Source of the DNA: Schistocerca nitens
Taxonomy: Eukaryota > Arthropoda > Insecta > Orthoptera > Acrididae
Assembly (NCBI RefSeq): GCF_023898315.1
Contig: NC_064619.1
Span: 342,879,150-342,943,149, forward strand
Direction of reading: 5' to 3'
Length of the DNA stretch: 64,000 bases
The notes under the pieces are model-generated. The model had not been told where the DNA came from and made no database searches. It saw only the letters and a program-made list of their open reading frames with translations. A program made the position numbers and the translations under genes. The number at the start of each line of letters is the position of its first letter. Within the stretch, counting starts at the first letter, position 1. Below are positions 21,436-31,671 of this stretch, piece after piece.

Positions 21436-22857
21436 CACTCCTGGAAATTGAAATAAGAACACCGTGAATTCATTGTCCCAGCAAGGGGAAACTTTATTGA
21501 CACATTCCTGGGGTCAGATACATCACATGATCACACTGACAGAACCACAGGCACATAGACACAGGCAACAGAGCATGCACAATGTCGGCACTAGTACAGT
21601 GTATATCCACCTTTCGCAGCAATGCAGGCTGCTATTCTCCCATGGAGACGATCGTAGAGATGCTGGATGTAGTCCTGTGGAACGGCTTGCCATGCCATTT
21701 CCACCTGGCGCCTCAGTTGGACCAGCGTTCGTGCTGGACGTGCAGACCGCGTGAGACGACGCTTCGTCAAGTCCCAAACATGCTCAATGGGGGACAGATC
21801 CGGAGATCTTGCTGGCCAGGGTAGTTGACTTACACCTTCTAGAGCATGTTGGGTGGCACGGGATACGTGCGGACGTGCATTGTCCTGTTGGAACAGCAAG
21901 TTCCCTTGCCGGTCTAGGAATGGTAGAACGATGGGTTCGATGACGGTTTGGATGTACCGTGCACTATTCAGTGTCCCCTCGACGATCACCAGTGGTGTAC
22001 GGCCAGTGTAGGAGATCGCTCCCCACACCATGATGCCGGGTGTTGGCCCTGTGTGCCTCGGTCGTATGCAGTCCTGATTGTGGCGCTCACCTGCACGGCG
22101 CCAAACACGCATACGACCATCATTGGCACCAAGGCAGAAGCGACTCTCATCGCTGAAGACGACACGTCTCCATTCGTCCCTCCATTCACGCCTGTCGCGA
22201 CACCACTGGAGGCGGGCTGCACGATGTTGGGGCGTGAGCGGAAGACGGCCTAACGGTGTGCGGGACCGTAGCCCAGCTTCATGGAGACGGTTGCGAATGG
22301 TCCTCGCCGATACCCCAGGAGCAACAGTGTCCCTAATTTGCTGGGAAGTGGCGGTGCGGTCCCCTACGGCACTGCGTAGGATCCTACGGTCTTGGCGTGC
22401 AGCCGTGCGTCGCTGCGGTCCGGTCCCAGGTCGACGGGCACGTGCACCTTCCGCCGACCACTGGCGACAACATCGATGTACTGTGGAGACCTCACGCCCC
22501 ACGTGTTGAGCAATTCGGCGGTACGTCCACCCGGCCTCCCGCATGCCCACTATACGCCCTCGCTCAAAGTCCGTCAACTGCACATAAGGTTCACGTCCAC
22601 GCTGTCGCGGCATGCTACCAGTGTTAAAGACTGCGATGGAGCTCCGTATGCCACGGCGAACTGGCTGACACTGACGGCGGCGGTGCACAAATGCTGCGCA
22701 GCTAGCGCCATTCGACGGCCAACACCGCGGTTCCTGGTGTGTCCGCTGTGCCGTGCGTGTGATCATTGCTTGTACAGCCCTCTCGCAGTGTCCGGAGCAA
22801 GTATGGTGGGTCTGACACACCGGTGTCAATGTGTTCTTTTTTCCATTTCCAGGAGTG
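21436..22857 (-). mobile_element. Tc1-type DNA transposon with intact transposase (family T2, copy 1)
   Basis: Inverted ends: left CACTCCTGGAAATTGAAATA and right ATTTCCAGGAGTG. TA lies on each side (21434-21435 and 22858-22859). Length 1422 bp. The internal open frame is complete. A near-identical copy at 56701-58110 implies recent activity of the family. Confidence 0.93.
21591..22613 (-). CDS. Tc1-type transposase, intact, DD32E spacing (T2 copy 1)
   Basis: A 340-residue DDE transposase that would cut the element out and paste it at TA sites in nuclear DNA. I start at MPRQRGREPY, because an upstream in-frame methionine (22829) lies almost in the terminal repeat and adds 72 residues of non-conserved sequence. 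Residues about 12-50 form the first helix-turn-helix (DFERGRIVGMREAGWTYRRI) and about 75-115 the second. Catalytic residues: D155 in FSDESRF, D244 in FQQDNARPHV, E277 in SPDLSPIEHVW. Only 32 residues separate D244 and E277, against 34 in classical Tc1. The run LPWPARSPDLSPIEH is otherwise canonical. No stop or frameshift is seen, so it may be functional. Not a host gene. Confidence 0.9.
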   Translation of the reverse strand: MPRQRGREPYVQLTDFERGRIVGMREAGWTYRRIAQHVGREVSTVHRCCRQWSAEGARARRPGTGPQRRTAARQDRRILRSAVGDRTATSQQIRDTVAPGVSARTIRNRLHEAGLRSRTPLGRLPLTPQHRAARLQWCRDRREWRDEWRRVVFSDESRFCLGANDGRMRVWRRAGERHNQDCIRPRHTGPTPGIMVWGAISYTGRTPLVIVEGTLNSARYIQTVIEPIVLPFLDRQGNLLFQQDNARPHVSRATQHALEGVSQLPWPARSPDLSPIEHVWDLTKRRLTRSARPARTLVQLRRQVEMAWQAVPQDYIQHLYDRLHGRIAACIAAKGGYTLY

Positions 22858-22859
22858 TA

Positions 22860-23159
22860 TTTGTCGTGTGTTTGGTTGTGTTACGATACAGTATTATGGC
22901 TGTGGTGTTTGACACAGTCACGCCGATTAAATATCGCATAATGTCGCAAAGCAGTATGAAATAAAACGAGTACATAAGGTCGGTGGTAGACAAGGCGAAT
23001 CGAGATAGATAAAATACCATAATTTTGTAATTAATCGTTGGGAATAAATTAAATGGTGAGAGTGTTTTGTCAGAGGTCTCCCAACTGTATACAGAAAACT
23101 GGACCTCACATTGGGTGAGGTCTGCGTTACTATAGTGCCATATGGGGCTGGCCACACAA
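22860..23159. other. Unassigned flank between T2 and a Tc1 fossil
   Basis: Nothing recognised. It may include the decayed 5' end of the transposase fossil that follows. Confidence 0.35.
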
Positions 23160-24010
23160 CACAAGTCAGTGCTGCCCAAAACGGAGAAGGTGGTCGGCCA
23201 TTGTCAAATACGGCAGCTACATCGTTCAACAAGCAAGAAGTTATTACGTCAAACAGAGGGTGCAACTGTGATCATGTTTAACAGAACTGCAAGGCACACA
23301 CTCTCACAGTGGTACGGCGACTGCACGGATGTGTTCTCTTTGACCGACGACCATTACACTGTGTTCCGTTGACAGCCGGACATCGGCAGCACCGTGGTTT
23401 CGAAAGCATAGGGACTGAACCAACGAGGAGTGAGGTCGCGTGCTCTTCTCGTATGAAAACAGATTCAGCCCGAGTAGTGATTCTGAACATACAGCCATAT
23501 GGTGAAAAATGGGAACGCGGAGTGCACCCAGGAATACTGATCGTTTTGATGGTCCAGGTGTAGGAGGGTACAATGTTGCATGAGCGTACTGACCTCCAAA
23601 TCTTACAACACCGTACACACGCAGGTCAACGCTATTGTGGCATTGCAGTCTTTTCCCAAGTGTTTCTTTTCATGGGTGCATTCGGCCATGACTGTTTTTT
23701 TGGGTGACAATGCACGACTGTGTCGAACAACGAAGATGGAGGAGCTGTTGGAACACTTGGATGTTTGACAAACGGATTGGCCTCCCCATTGCCCCACCTT
23801 CAATTCCATCCAACATGTGTGGGATGCGTTGGTTAGACATATTGCAACACGTCCACATGCACCAACGACTATAAAGCAGTTGTCAACCGCACTGATGGAG
23901 GAATGGCACACACTACCGCAACAACTCCTTACCAACCTTTTGCCCAGCATCGGAGCACGTTGGCAGGGGACCATCATAAATTGTTGCGACTGGAATATAA
24001 TTAATGTCTT
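23160..24010 (+). pseudogene. Tc1-type transposase fossil (family T4)
   Basis: The plus strand holds decayed Tc1 text: FLGDNARLCRTTKMEELLEH near 23700-23765 corresponds to the second catalytic motif (D-N-A-R). After an in-frame stop, DWPPHCPTFNSIQHVWDAL near 23778-23835 matches the SPD-NPIEHVWD region with the third acid changed to Q. The C-terminus (LMEEWHTLPQQLLTNLLPSI) is well preserved. Clear terminal repeats were not found, so element ends are uncertain. Confidence 0.7.
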
Positions 24011-24336
24011 TGAATAAAGGTGTTCATCTCATTGTGTATTTCTTTCAGTTGCCTTCTGCACTATAACTTAACAGTTCTTTCTATGTACGGTCCGCTATTT
24101 AACTTGGCAGTGACACATCATGCAAAAGCATGACCTTAAGTTTTGCTCTCCAGTGTAGTTTGCTGAATGTACTGAACACAGCTGCAAGGGCAATACGTTC
24201 TCACTTTTACACTGGTTCAGATAGCAATTAACACAACTCTGACTTCCTTCCGCGTGTTCCCCCTCGCCCTAAACACTGGGAGAGTCCTCTCAAATTAGAC
24301 GTGCCTCAGTAATCAGATCCTATCGAATCCTTTCTG

Positions 24337-24534
24337 CCGGCCGGTGTGGCCAAGCGGTTAAAGGCGCTACAGTCTGGAACCGCGTGACCGCTACGGTCGC
24401 AGGTTCGAATCCTGCCTCGGGCATGGATGTGTGTGATGTCCTTAGGTTAGTTAGGTTTAAGTAGTTCTAAGTTCTAGGGGACTGATGACCTTAGAAGTTA
24501 AGTCCCATAGTGCTCAGAGCCCAAAAAAAAAACT
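24337..24534 (+). mobile_element. SINE family A copy
   Basis: Full head and body with a short A tail. Target duplication GAATCCTTTCTG at 24325-24336 and 24535-24546. Confidence 0.92.
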
Positions 24535-24546
24535 GAATCCTTTCTG

Positions 24547-24934
24547 ATATCTACAGTCATTCAGTTATTTTCTAAAAAATCGGTCATTCAACGTAATAAT
24601 TTTAATTAAACCTAAATAACTGTACCAAATTGTTATGCATATGCTCCAAGTAGATCGTAAAATTATGAGACCAGTCGTAAATTTTACTTTCTGTAACCTT
24701 GGAAGAAAAAATCATTTTAGTGAGCAAGGTCGAGAACGATTAAATGAATATTCTTTGACCAACTTTCATTCCTCTGTAGGGCAGGGCATACCTAGTGAAC
24801 AAACGGCCAAGATTAACAGAGGACAAGTTACTCACTCACCTGTTTTTCACATATGGAAAATTGTTAAAGATTTTGTTACAGTCTGTCGCATCTTGAGCGA
24901 GACTCCAAAAAAGCTAACGGCCTGAGAAGACATT
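24547..24934. other. Unassigned stretch
   Basis: A 96-codon plus-strand frame (24635-24925) has no recognisable motif. I see nothing else. Confidence 0.35.
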
Positions 24935-25748
24935 GATGGAGCTTGGCAGGGCGCTAAAAGCATGAGGCATTTTTATGATTCTTAGGTCACAGAAACGACT
25001 TGTTGGGAATTGAAAGCAATTGGCGGCGAACCCACAGCCGTACAGCAGGTGAGGCAAAATCATCCGCAAGAAGCCCCGGTAGTTCCAGCCTGTTAGGCCA
25101 CTTGGAAGGAAGAAAATACGGTCGCCAATTGTCCCGGCCCACACATTCCGGCTGCAATGACGTTGATGGTTCGCTGTCAGCATCCCATGGGGCTTCTGCA
25201 TACTGTCCCACAGACGACTGCCATAAAAGTTGAAGATACCACTCCCGTAAATGTGGCCTCATCTGTGAATAAAATAAATGACACAAATCCTGGAAGCGTG
25301 GTTGCTTCGTGAAGAAACCAGTGACAAAACTGCTCCCCATGTTGAAAGTCAGTCTGTAGTAAGCCCTGCACACGCTGTGAGTAATAAGGGCAGTAACAAT
25401 TGTCATGGAGAATGTTCTACATGGTCGTCTGACTTACCCCGTACTGGCAAGCCAACTGCCTGGTACTGACACGGCGATCGTTTCCACAGTGTTAATCACA
25501 TTTTCCACCAAGTCTGGTGTCCGAATATTTCGGGTGCGTCTTTCATGATTTCCTGTTTCCTGAAACGACCTTGTCTCAGACAAATGGCGAAACGCTACTG
25601 CAAACATTGAATGATGTGGTTTTTGTCGGCGGGGATAGGTCTCCTGAAACATCCTTACTGCCCGCCGTCCGTAGCTATTTGCCTTTCCGTAAGTAAACAC
25701 CATGTCGGCAAGCTCTCGATTCGAATATGGAATCATTGTGTACAACGT
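24935..25748 (-). pseudogene. DUF4817-type (mariner-superfamily) transposase fossil, N-terminal and central part
   Basis: Reading on the minus strand from about 25745, the N-terminus (ELADMVFTYGKANSYGRRAV, then YPRRQKPHHSMF and FRHLSETRSF) fits the DUF4817 helix-turn-helix found at the start of many insect transposases. A linker with RTPDLVENVINTVE follows. In other frames, FTDEATFTG (about 25250-25275) gives the first catalytic acid, and GDRIFFLPS the strand after it. The second and third catalytic motifs are absent, so the element is truncated at about 24935. Several frameshifts are present. Confidence 0.75.
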
Positions 25749-26814
25749 TGTAGCACATCCATTACAAGGTGAGTCAGTAAGAGAAGCGAATCGGACACAA
25801 CATTACCTATTACTATGGCAGGAGAGGGAGCTAGGGCATGGCGTATGAGGAACAGTAACACACTCTAGGAGGAAAGCATGCATATTGTGGCTGCATGGTA
25901 CAGCGTCTATTAGACCGCAGTCTCTGTAACAAAGTATGATTGAATAAATGGTATCTAGCATGGAAACTGTGCATTTACGGGCATAAGTTCATTAGACCTT
26001 TTTTTGTTCCGTATCATCTCACCTGTCAATCCCTAGAGTTTGTACACGGTGGAAAAAATAATCGAAAACTGTTGCAACAGTCAGTGGAATAATGCGTGCG
26101 ACTTCAGTAATTTGACTATCAGTGCCACCAATTTCCTCAAGTGATGCATGCCTGAAAATTTAGCACAAAGTTTTTCTTGATGTACAGAACAATGAACCGC
26201 GTCTGTCGATCGTTGCAAAATGTTAGCTCTTTCATTGTCAACTATATCTTTGAATTCTTTTGCATGGTATTGTAATGTTTCATAGCAAATTTGCTTACGT
26301 GTTGCTTATACGAATGCATAATATATACTGAAATTTGTCATTCCACTCTTCTGTCATTCCGTCTCATTTTTATAGGCCTGTGACGACAGATCTGTAGACT
26401 ACCTCTTTTTATGCAGACAGCCACTGGACTTGTGAACGTGCTGTACCGGCTACTTCGGAGAAGGGCCGAGGAAAGTCGAGACAAGCCGAGCCTTTGACTG
26501 CACACACCCACACGCGTTGGGCCCTGTGAAGTTCCGCACGCCCTGACCGGACCGGCCGTGATTGAGACAGTCATTTTCCCTCACTTTAAACAAAAAATAA
26601 TAATAAAATAAAATAAATAGGAAAGTAATGGAATATGTTGGTACGATGCACCCTCCGCCATGCATTATACGATCGCTTAGGGAGTAAATACATAAGAGAA
26701 AATGAGAAAACTATTATTCTGACTCATTTATGATAAGTAATCTAAAAGAAACGCTATCCAGCATCACTGTAGTTCTTCTGACTGTACTAAATCAATTTAA
26801 ATGTGAAAATCCCT
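25749..26814. other. Unassigned 1.1-kb stretch
   Basis: No family recognised. A GC-richer part occurs at about 26430-26570. The remainder is AT-rich. Confidence 0.4.
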
Positions 26815-27600
26815 ACACAAAAATGCGATTGCACACGAGGATTGTGGAAGGGAAAGCGAATGGTCGACTTCGGTTTATTGGAAGAATTTTGGGAAAGCGT
26901 GGTTCATTTGTAAAGAGCCGGCCAGTGTGGCCGAGCAGTTCTAGGCGCTTCAGTCTGGAACCGCGCGACCGCTACGGTCGCAGGTTCGAATCCTGCCTCG
27001 GGCATGGATGTGTGTGATGTCCTTAGGTTGGTTAGGTTTAAGTAGTTCTAAGTTCTAGGGGGACTGATGACCTCATATGTTAAGTCTCATAGTGCTCAGA
27101 GTCATTTGATTTTCATTTGTAAAGGAGTCCGCATGTGGGACGCTAGTACCACTCCAGTGTTTGGGATCATCAACAGGTCGGACTGAAAGAATAAATCGAT
27201 TCAGTTCAGAGGGGAACTGCTTCATTTGTTACCGATAGGTTCGATCAGCATGCAAGTTTCACGGATATACTTCGGGAGCTCAAGGGGGGAATCCCTGGAG
27301 GGAAGAAGACATTCATTTCGAAGAACACTACCGAACGTTTAGAGGACCGGTATCTAAAGCTGACTGCAGAACGATCCTATTGCCGCCAACACATTTTGCA
27401 TAGGTATCGCGAGGATAAGATACAAGAAATCAGGACTCATACGGAGACATATAGACAGTCGTTTCTCCCTCGCTCTATCTGCTAGTGAAACGAGACAGAA
27501 AACGAGAAGTTGTAGTACAAAATACCCTCGGCCACGCACCGTACAGTGGCTTTCGGAGTATGTATGTAATTGTAGATATAGATGTAAATGATTTCTCACG
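26815..27600 (+). mobile_element. LINE 3' end-like repeat, degenerate
   Basis: A plus-strand frame reads GRLRFIGRILGKRGSFVK up to the SINE insertion and continues beyond it. The 3' part (TATAGACAGTCGTTTCTCCC, then TGGCTTTCGGAGTATGTATG, ending in GTAGATATAGATGTAAATG) resembles the 3' terminus of a common locust LINE from memory. It is a terminal fragment only. The clade is not determined from the sequence. Confidence 0.45.
26916..27111 (+). mobile_element. SINE family A copy
   Basis: Full-length; target duplication TTCATTTGTAAAG at 26903-26915 and 27112-27124. It splits the LINE-like repeat. Confidence 0.92.
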
Positions 27601-28044
27601 CTATGGTATAATTAACCGCATTCGTTCCCCCACAAGTACACCCTTGTGAAAGGAAGCTTATATAGTAAATATACAAGAGTGCCACTTAAATTATGTGTCA
27701 ATTTATGATACGAAATTGGAATACTGAAGTACAGTTGAGCAGCAACATGTAATCACTTCCATTTTTTCATATCAATAATCTTTAGAATGATAATTTCTTA
27801 GATAATCAGTTGTCAGAAACATAGTCTTGGGGCATCTTCTCCAGTAGATGGAGTAAGATTCATAGCAGAGCCCCCGACACATCCGTACCACAAGTCATTG
27901 TCTTTACTTACGTCTCCACAGTTGCAACAAAACTCATTAAGCTCTTTACTTCGAGTAGGTAGTTATTTCAACGAGCCGGTGATCTAGTTACCGTAATCGT
28001 CAACATCACCACCCCAAGTGCTGGGAACATCACCTCCGATGCCT
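27601..28044. other. Unassigned stretch
   Basis: AT-rich, with no recognisable features on either strand. Confidence 0.35.
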
Positions 28045-28060
28045 CAGGTGTTTCCTCTTT

Positions 28061-28255
28061 GGTTCAAATGGCTCTGAGCACTATGGGACTCAACTTCGGA
28101 GGTCATTAGTCCCCTAGAACTTAGAACTAGTTAAACCTAACTAACCTAAGGACATCACAAACATCCATGCCCGAGGCAGGATTCGAACCTGCGACCGTAG
28201 CGGTCTTGCGGTTCCAGACTGCAGCGCCTTTAACCGCACTGCCACTTCGGCCGGC
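28061..28255 (-). mobile_element. SINE family A copy
   Basis: Minus-strand full-length copy with the longest target duplication in the window, 17 bp (CAGGTGTTTCCTCTTTG, about 28045-28061 and 28256-28272). Confidence 0.93.
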
Positions 28256-28447
28256 CAGGTGTTTCCTCTTTGCTTGGGGTTTCCTTTTCTGCTTTTTCAT
28301 TCTTGTTCTTCCACCCAGTCTATTGTTTCTTTTCATTCGTTACGTTCTTCATCTTTTCAGCTTGTTCTAGGTTCTCTCTCAAAGGGGTGCCCAGCAGTTC
28401 GTTTCAGCGCATGTAAGCTGCCCCCTCCCCTCCTGCACTATTTATTG

Positions 28448-28650
28448 TTCAACTGTGCGTAAATTCCTAAGGCACCAAACTGCTGAGGTCATCGGTTCCT
28501 GGAAGTACAGACTACTTAAACTAACATTAACTAACGTACGCTAAGAACAACACACGCACTCATGTCCGAGGGAGGACTCGAACCTCCTGCAGGAGGGGCC
28601 GCGCAATCCGTGACATGGCACCTTAAATCTTGAGGCCTCTCCACGCGGCC
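28448..28650 (-). mobile_element. tRNA-derived SINE, family E
   Basis: Related to family A in its body (CTGAGGTCATCGGT, CTACTTAAACTAAC) but with a different tRNA-like head. Its B box is seen on the minus strand as GGTTCGAGTCCTCC at about 28563-28582. An exact 11-bp duplication ACTATTTATTG flanks it (28437-28447 and 28651-28661). Confidence 0.8.
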
Positions 28651-28661
28651 ACTATTTATTG

Positions 28662-29297
28662 ATTTATTCCTGATTATTACTTGGTATATATATGCAGGCT
28701 GGTTGGAAAAATTAAGCATCGGAAAGCCATAAGTAGCCAGTTTTGGAGGGCAAAGTTACTCCCAATGGAAATACGGCTATAACTAAAGTTCAGATAGTGA
28801 GCCTACAGCGCATGACCTATCTATTCTCCCAGATTGTTCAATAATACATTCCATTCCATAACATTGTAATATTAATGAAGAAGTTATAATATGTGAACCT
28901 TTTGGAAGACGCACTTTAAATTCAGGTATCAAGTCCCTACTCGCTCTTGTAGCATTCACACTCCAATTACACTCACTCATCTGTCACGAGCTTATACGAT
29001 TTTACCACTGCCGATTCTTTACATAATAATATATATATATTATATAATTCTTTATATAATAATATTTAATTATATAATAATTCCCCCGATACAAAATTAT
29101 TCCTGAGCATCAAAACTCTCATTCTATTCACACGCATACGCGTCCAACTCTCGTGATCTCGCGTGATGGCTCTGGCACTCCTCCGTATAATCTTTGCTTA
29201 AAATACTCCACTTTCACGCCAATCTGTCCGGTCCATAACGAAGAGGCGTCGCCGTCAGCGATGCCGCTGGGCTTTACCAAAGATGCGTAAATCAAAA
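28662..29297. other. Unassigned stretch with a very AT-rich core
   Basis: An (AT)n-like block of about 70 bp lies at 29020-29090. No coding or repeat family recognised. Confidence 0.4.
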
Positions 29298-29482
29298 AAT
29301 GGCTCTGAGCACTATGGGACTTAATTTCTGAGGTCATCAGTCCCCTAGAACTTAGAACTACACCTAACTAACCTAAGGACATCATACACATCCATGCCCG
29401 ATGCAGGATTCGAACCTGCGACCGTAGCAGTCGCGCGGTTCCAGGCTGTAGCGCCTAGAACCGCTCAGCCACTCCGGCCGGC
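29298..29482 (-). mobile_element. SINE family A copy
   Basis: Full head at the right and tail at the left, with a few bases missing from the body. Imperfect flanks GATGCGTAAATC (about 29282-29293) and GAAGCGTAAGTC (about 29483-29494) probably represent a decayed target duplication. Confidence 0.85.
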
Positions 29483-29494
29483 CGAAGCGTAAGT

Positions 29495-30007
29495 CAGATT
29501 CGATTCTTCAAGTATAGGATCGATATCTGCACTCTTACATGCGCCATTCGCCCAGTCTCATTGCATACTAACAGAACCAAAATCCGTTCGTTAAACTGTT
29601 ATATTCAGAAAGTAAATCCATGCGACGCTATAATGAATTAAAAGATTTAATATCATATTCAGGTAAAAGTAAATCAGTAATAAATGTAAGATAACATTCT
29701 CACTTTGCGTGTGCTGAAAACAACAAGACACTGGTCCGTTTTATTTGTCTCAGACTCTAGCAATGTACGGTTCGACTTGCTCCTGACTTCTCGTTCATAT
29801 TTGTTACTTATAGCAATCAGAAGCAGGCAACAGTAGCCAGAAGTCGTCATGCTAAGGGCGAACTTAGATTTTGAATGCGTGCTGCTAACAGCTACGCACA
29901 ATTAGGCAATTGCGCCCGGGATGTAGATCTACATGATTATGAAAATAAAAAATAACAATAATTGAAAAAAATTACATTGCTTTCCATAGCTAATGCTCAG
30001 ACAAAAA
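29495..30007. other. Unassigned stretch
   Basis: Nothing recognisable on either strand. Confidence 0.35.
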
Positions 30008-30335
30008 CTAACCTCCACCGAAACAGGCCATGAAGGCCTAACGGTGCTGACCGACCGCCGTCTCATCCTCAGCCTAAAGGCGTCACTGGATGCGGATATG
30101 GACGGGCACGTGGTCAGCACACCGCTCTCCAGGCCGTATGTCAGTTTAGAACACCGGAGCCGCTACTTGTCAATCAGGTTGCTCCTAAGTTTGCCTCACA
30201 AGGGCTGAGTGCACCCTGCTCGCCAGCAGCGCTCGGTAGAGCGGATGGTCACCCACCCAAGTGCTAGCCCAGCCCGACAGTGCTTAACTTCGGTGATCTG
30301 ACGGTAACCGGTGTTACCATTGCGACAACGCCGTT
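30008..30335 (-). mobile_element. 5S rRNA-derived SINE (SINE3-like)
   Basis: On the minus strand the head reads ACCGAAGTTAAGCACTGTC, then GGGCTGGGCTAGCACTTGGG and TGGGTGACCATCCG. These correspond to the 5S rRNA internal promoter region (A box AAG-TTAAGCA-GTCGGGC and C box TGGATGGGTGACC). A non-5S body of about 200 bp follows. The 5S part is diverged and joined to this body, so it is a retroposon, not a 5S gene. Confidence 0.8.
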
Positions 30336-30387
30336 AGAAACGCTTAGATAGACTCAGAGATAAGAAACTAATGGTACCATAAAAATA

Positions 30388-30850
30388 GCCCGTCCGGTTG
30401 GCCGTGCGGTTTAACGCACGGCATTCCGGGCGGGAAGGAGCCCCGGTTCCCGGCACGAATCCGCACGGAGGATTTGTGTCGAGGTCCGGTGAGCCGGCCA
30501 GTCTGTGGATGGTTTTTAGGCGGTTTTCCATCTGCCTCGGCAAATGCGGGCTGGTTCCCCTTATTCCGCCTCAGCTACACTATGTCGGCGACTGCTGCGC
30601 AAACAAGTTCTCCACGGACGCGTACACCACCATTACTCTACCACGCAAACATAGGGGTTACACTCGTTTGGTGTGAGATGTTCCCTAGGGGGTCCACCGG
30701 GGACCGAACCGCACAATAACCCTTGTTTCGGTGAAGGGGTGAAGTGGACTGCGGTAGCCGTCGTGGGGTTGTGGACCACTGCGGCTGCGACGGGGACGGA
30801 GCCTCTCCGTCGTTTCTAGGTCCCCGGTTAACATAACATAACATAACATA
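30388..30850 (+). mobile_element. Long SINE, family D (copy 2)
   Basis: Aligns with 14870-15360 from the tRNA-like start (CGGTTGGCCGTGCGGTTTAA) to CGTTTCTAGGTCCCCGG. It ends in a short (AACAT)n repeat at 30829-30850, which probably is its 3' tail. No clear target duplication was found. Confidence 0.78.
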
Positions 30851-31427
30851 AGCATAAAAATCGTCGCCGTTATAAATAGTGAGAATAATAATAACAATTT
30901 CGTGTCGTTCATTGATCAGGTGCAAATCATTCAATATGACGTCACTTGTGTGTCCCTAACCTACCTCAGCCATCCAGCTGTTAAAAGGGGACCTACAGTT
31001 TAACGTGGAATCAGAACCACGTGTAGTTCCCAGCAATTCGTTACATCATTGGGAAGTGAAAGCTAGAAAAAAAATGCAGACTGAAAATTTCCCTGGCCCG
31101 TGAGAGATTGCTCCCGCGATCTCGCGGTTTCCGTGCAGTACACCACCAGTGTGAAAGAGAATTGGACGGAACGATACCCCCTGGGCACCTTTTTACACCT
31201 AAAAGTTACACATTTGCCAGGCAATCAGTTGCAGGTAGACTGAGACGGCTTAATGAAAAACCACGAGCAAACAGAGCGCGGCGGCGCGGCGTTCTTCCGG
31301 ACGGCACGTGACAATCGCGGCAGCTGCGGCCCAGGTGCCAAGTGGAGTTAAGTGTGTTTTGTGGCGCGCCATTTAGCGAGTGGCCGGGAAAGCGCGGCTT
31401 TCTCTGCTCCACACGAGGCGTCCACCT

Positions 31428-31458
<31 letters not shown>

Positions 31459-31671
31459 TCTCTCATTCAATTACAGCACACCGACGCCGCGCGCGTGCTC
31501 GTTACTCGCAGGCACCGTTTCATTAGGCGGCGCTTCTGCCCGGCCAGCTCGGCCCAGCTCCCTTCCGCGCTACGTGGCCAGTGTTGCGGTGACAGGGGTG
31601 TTCACCGTCGATCGGCGCAGTGACAGAGCACTAGTATGTACAGAGCGAGCATTCTGATACACGGAACAGAA
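30851..31671. other. Unassigned stretch with a CpG-rich patch and (GCC)n repeat
   Basis: From about 31240 to 31620 the sequence becomes strongly GC- and CpG-rich. It contains a near-pure (GCC)n run of about 31 bp at 31428-31458 and a GGCGCGCC site at about 31362. Frames are open on both strands because stops are rare in such sequence. It is one of the few candidate host regulatory or 5'-exon regions here. No splice-consistent gene model is supported. Confidence 0.4.

Noticed and set aside
21591-22829. Transposase start at the upstream methionine (22829)
   Set aside because: It would begin inside or next to the terminal repeat and add 72 residues with no conserved content; MPRQRG at 22613 fits the family N-terminus.
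22392-22964. 190-codon plus-strand frame across the T2 element, with a related frame at 57645-58139
   Set aside because: It is the antisense shadow of the conserved transposase region and terminal repeat; it exists twice only because the element does.
30008-30335. 5S rRNA gene
   Set aside because: The 5S-like part is diverged, incomplete and fused to a non-5S body, as in 5S-derived SINEs.
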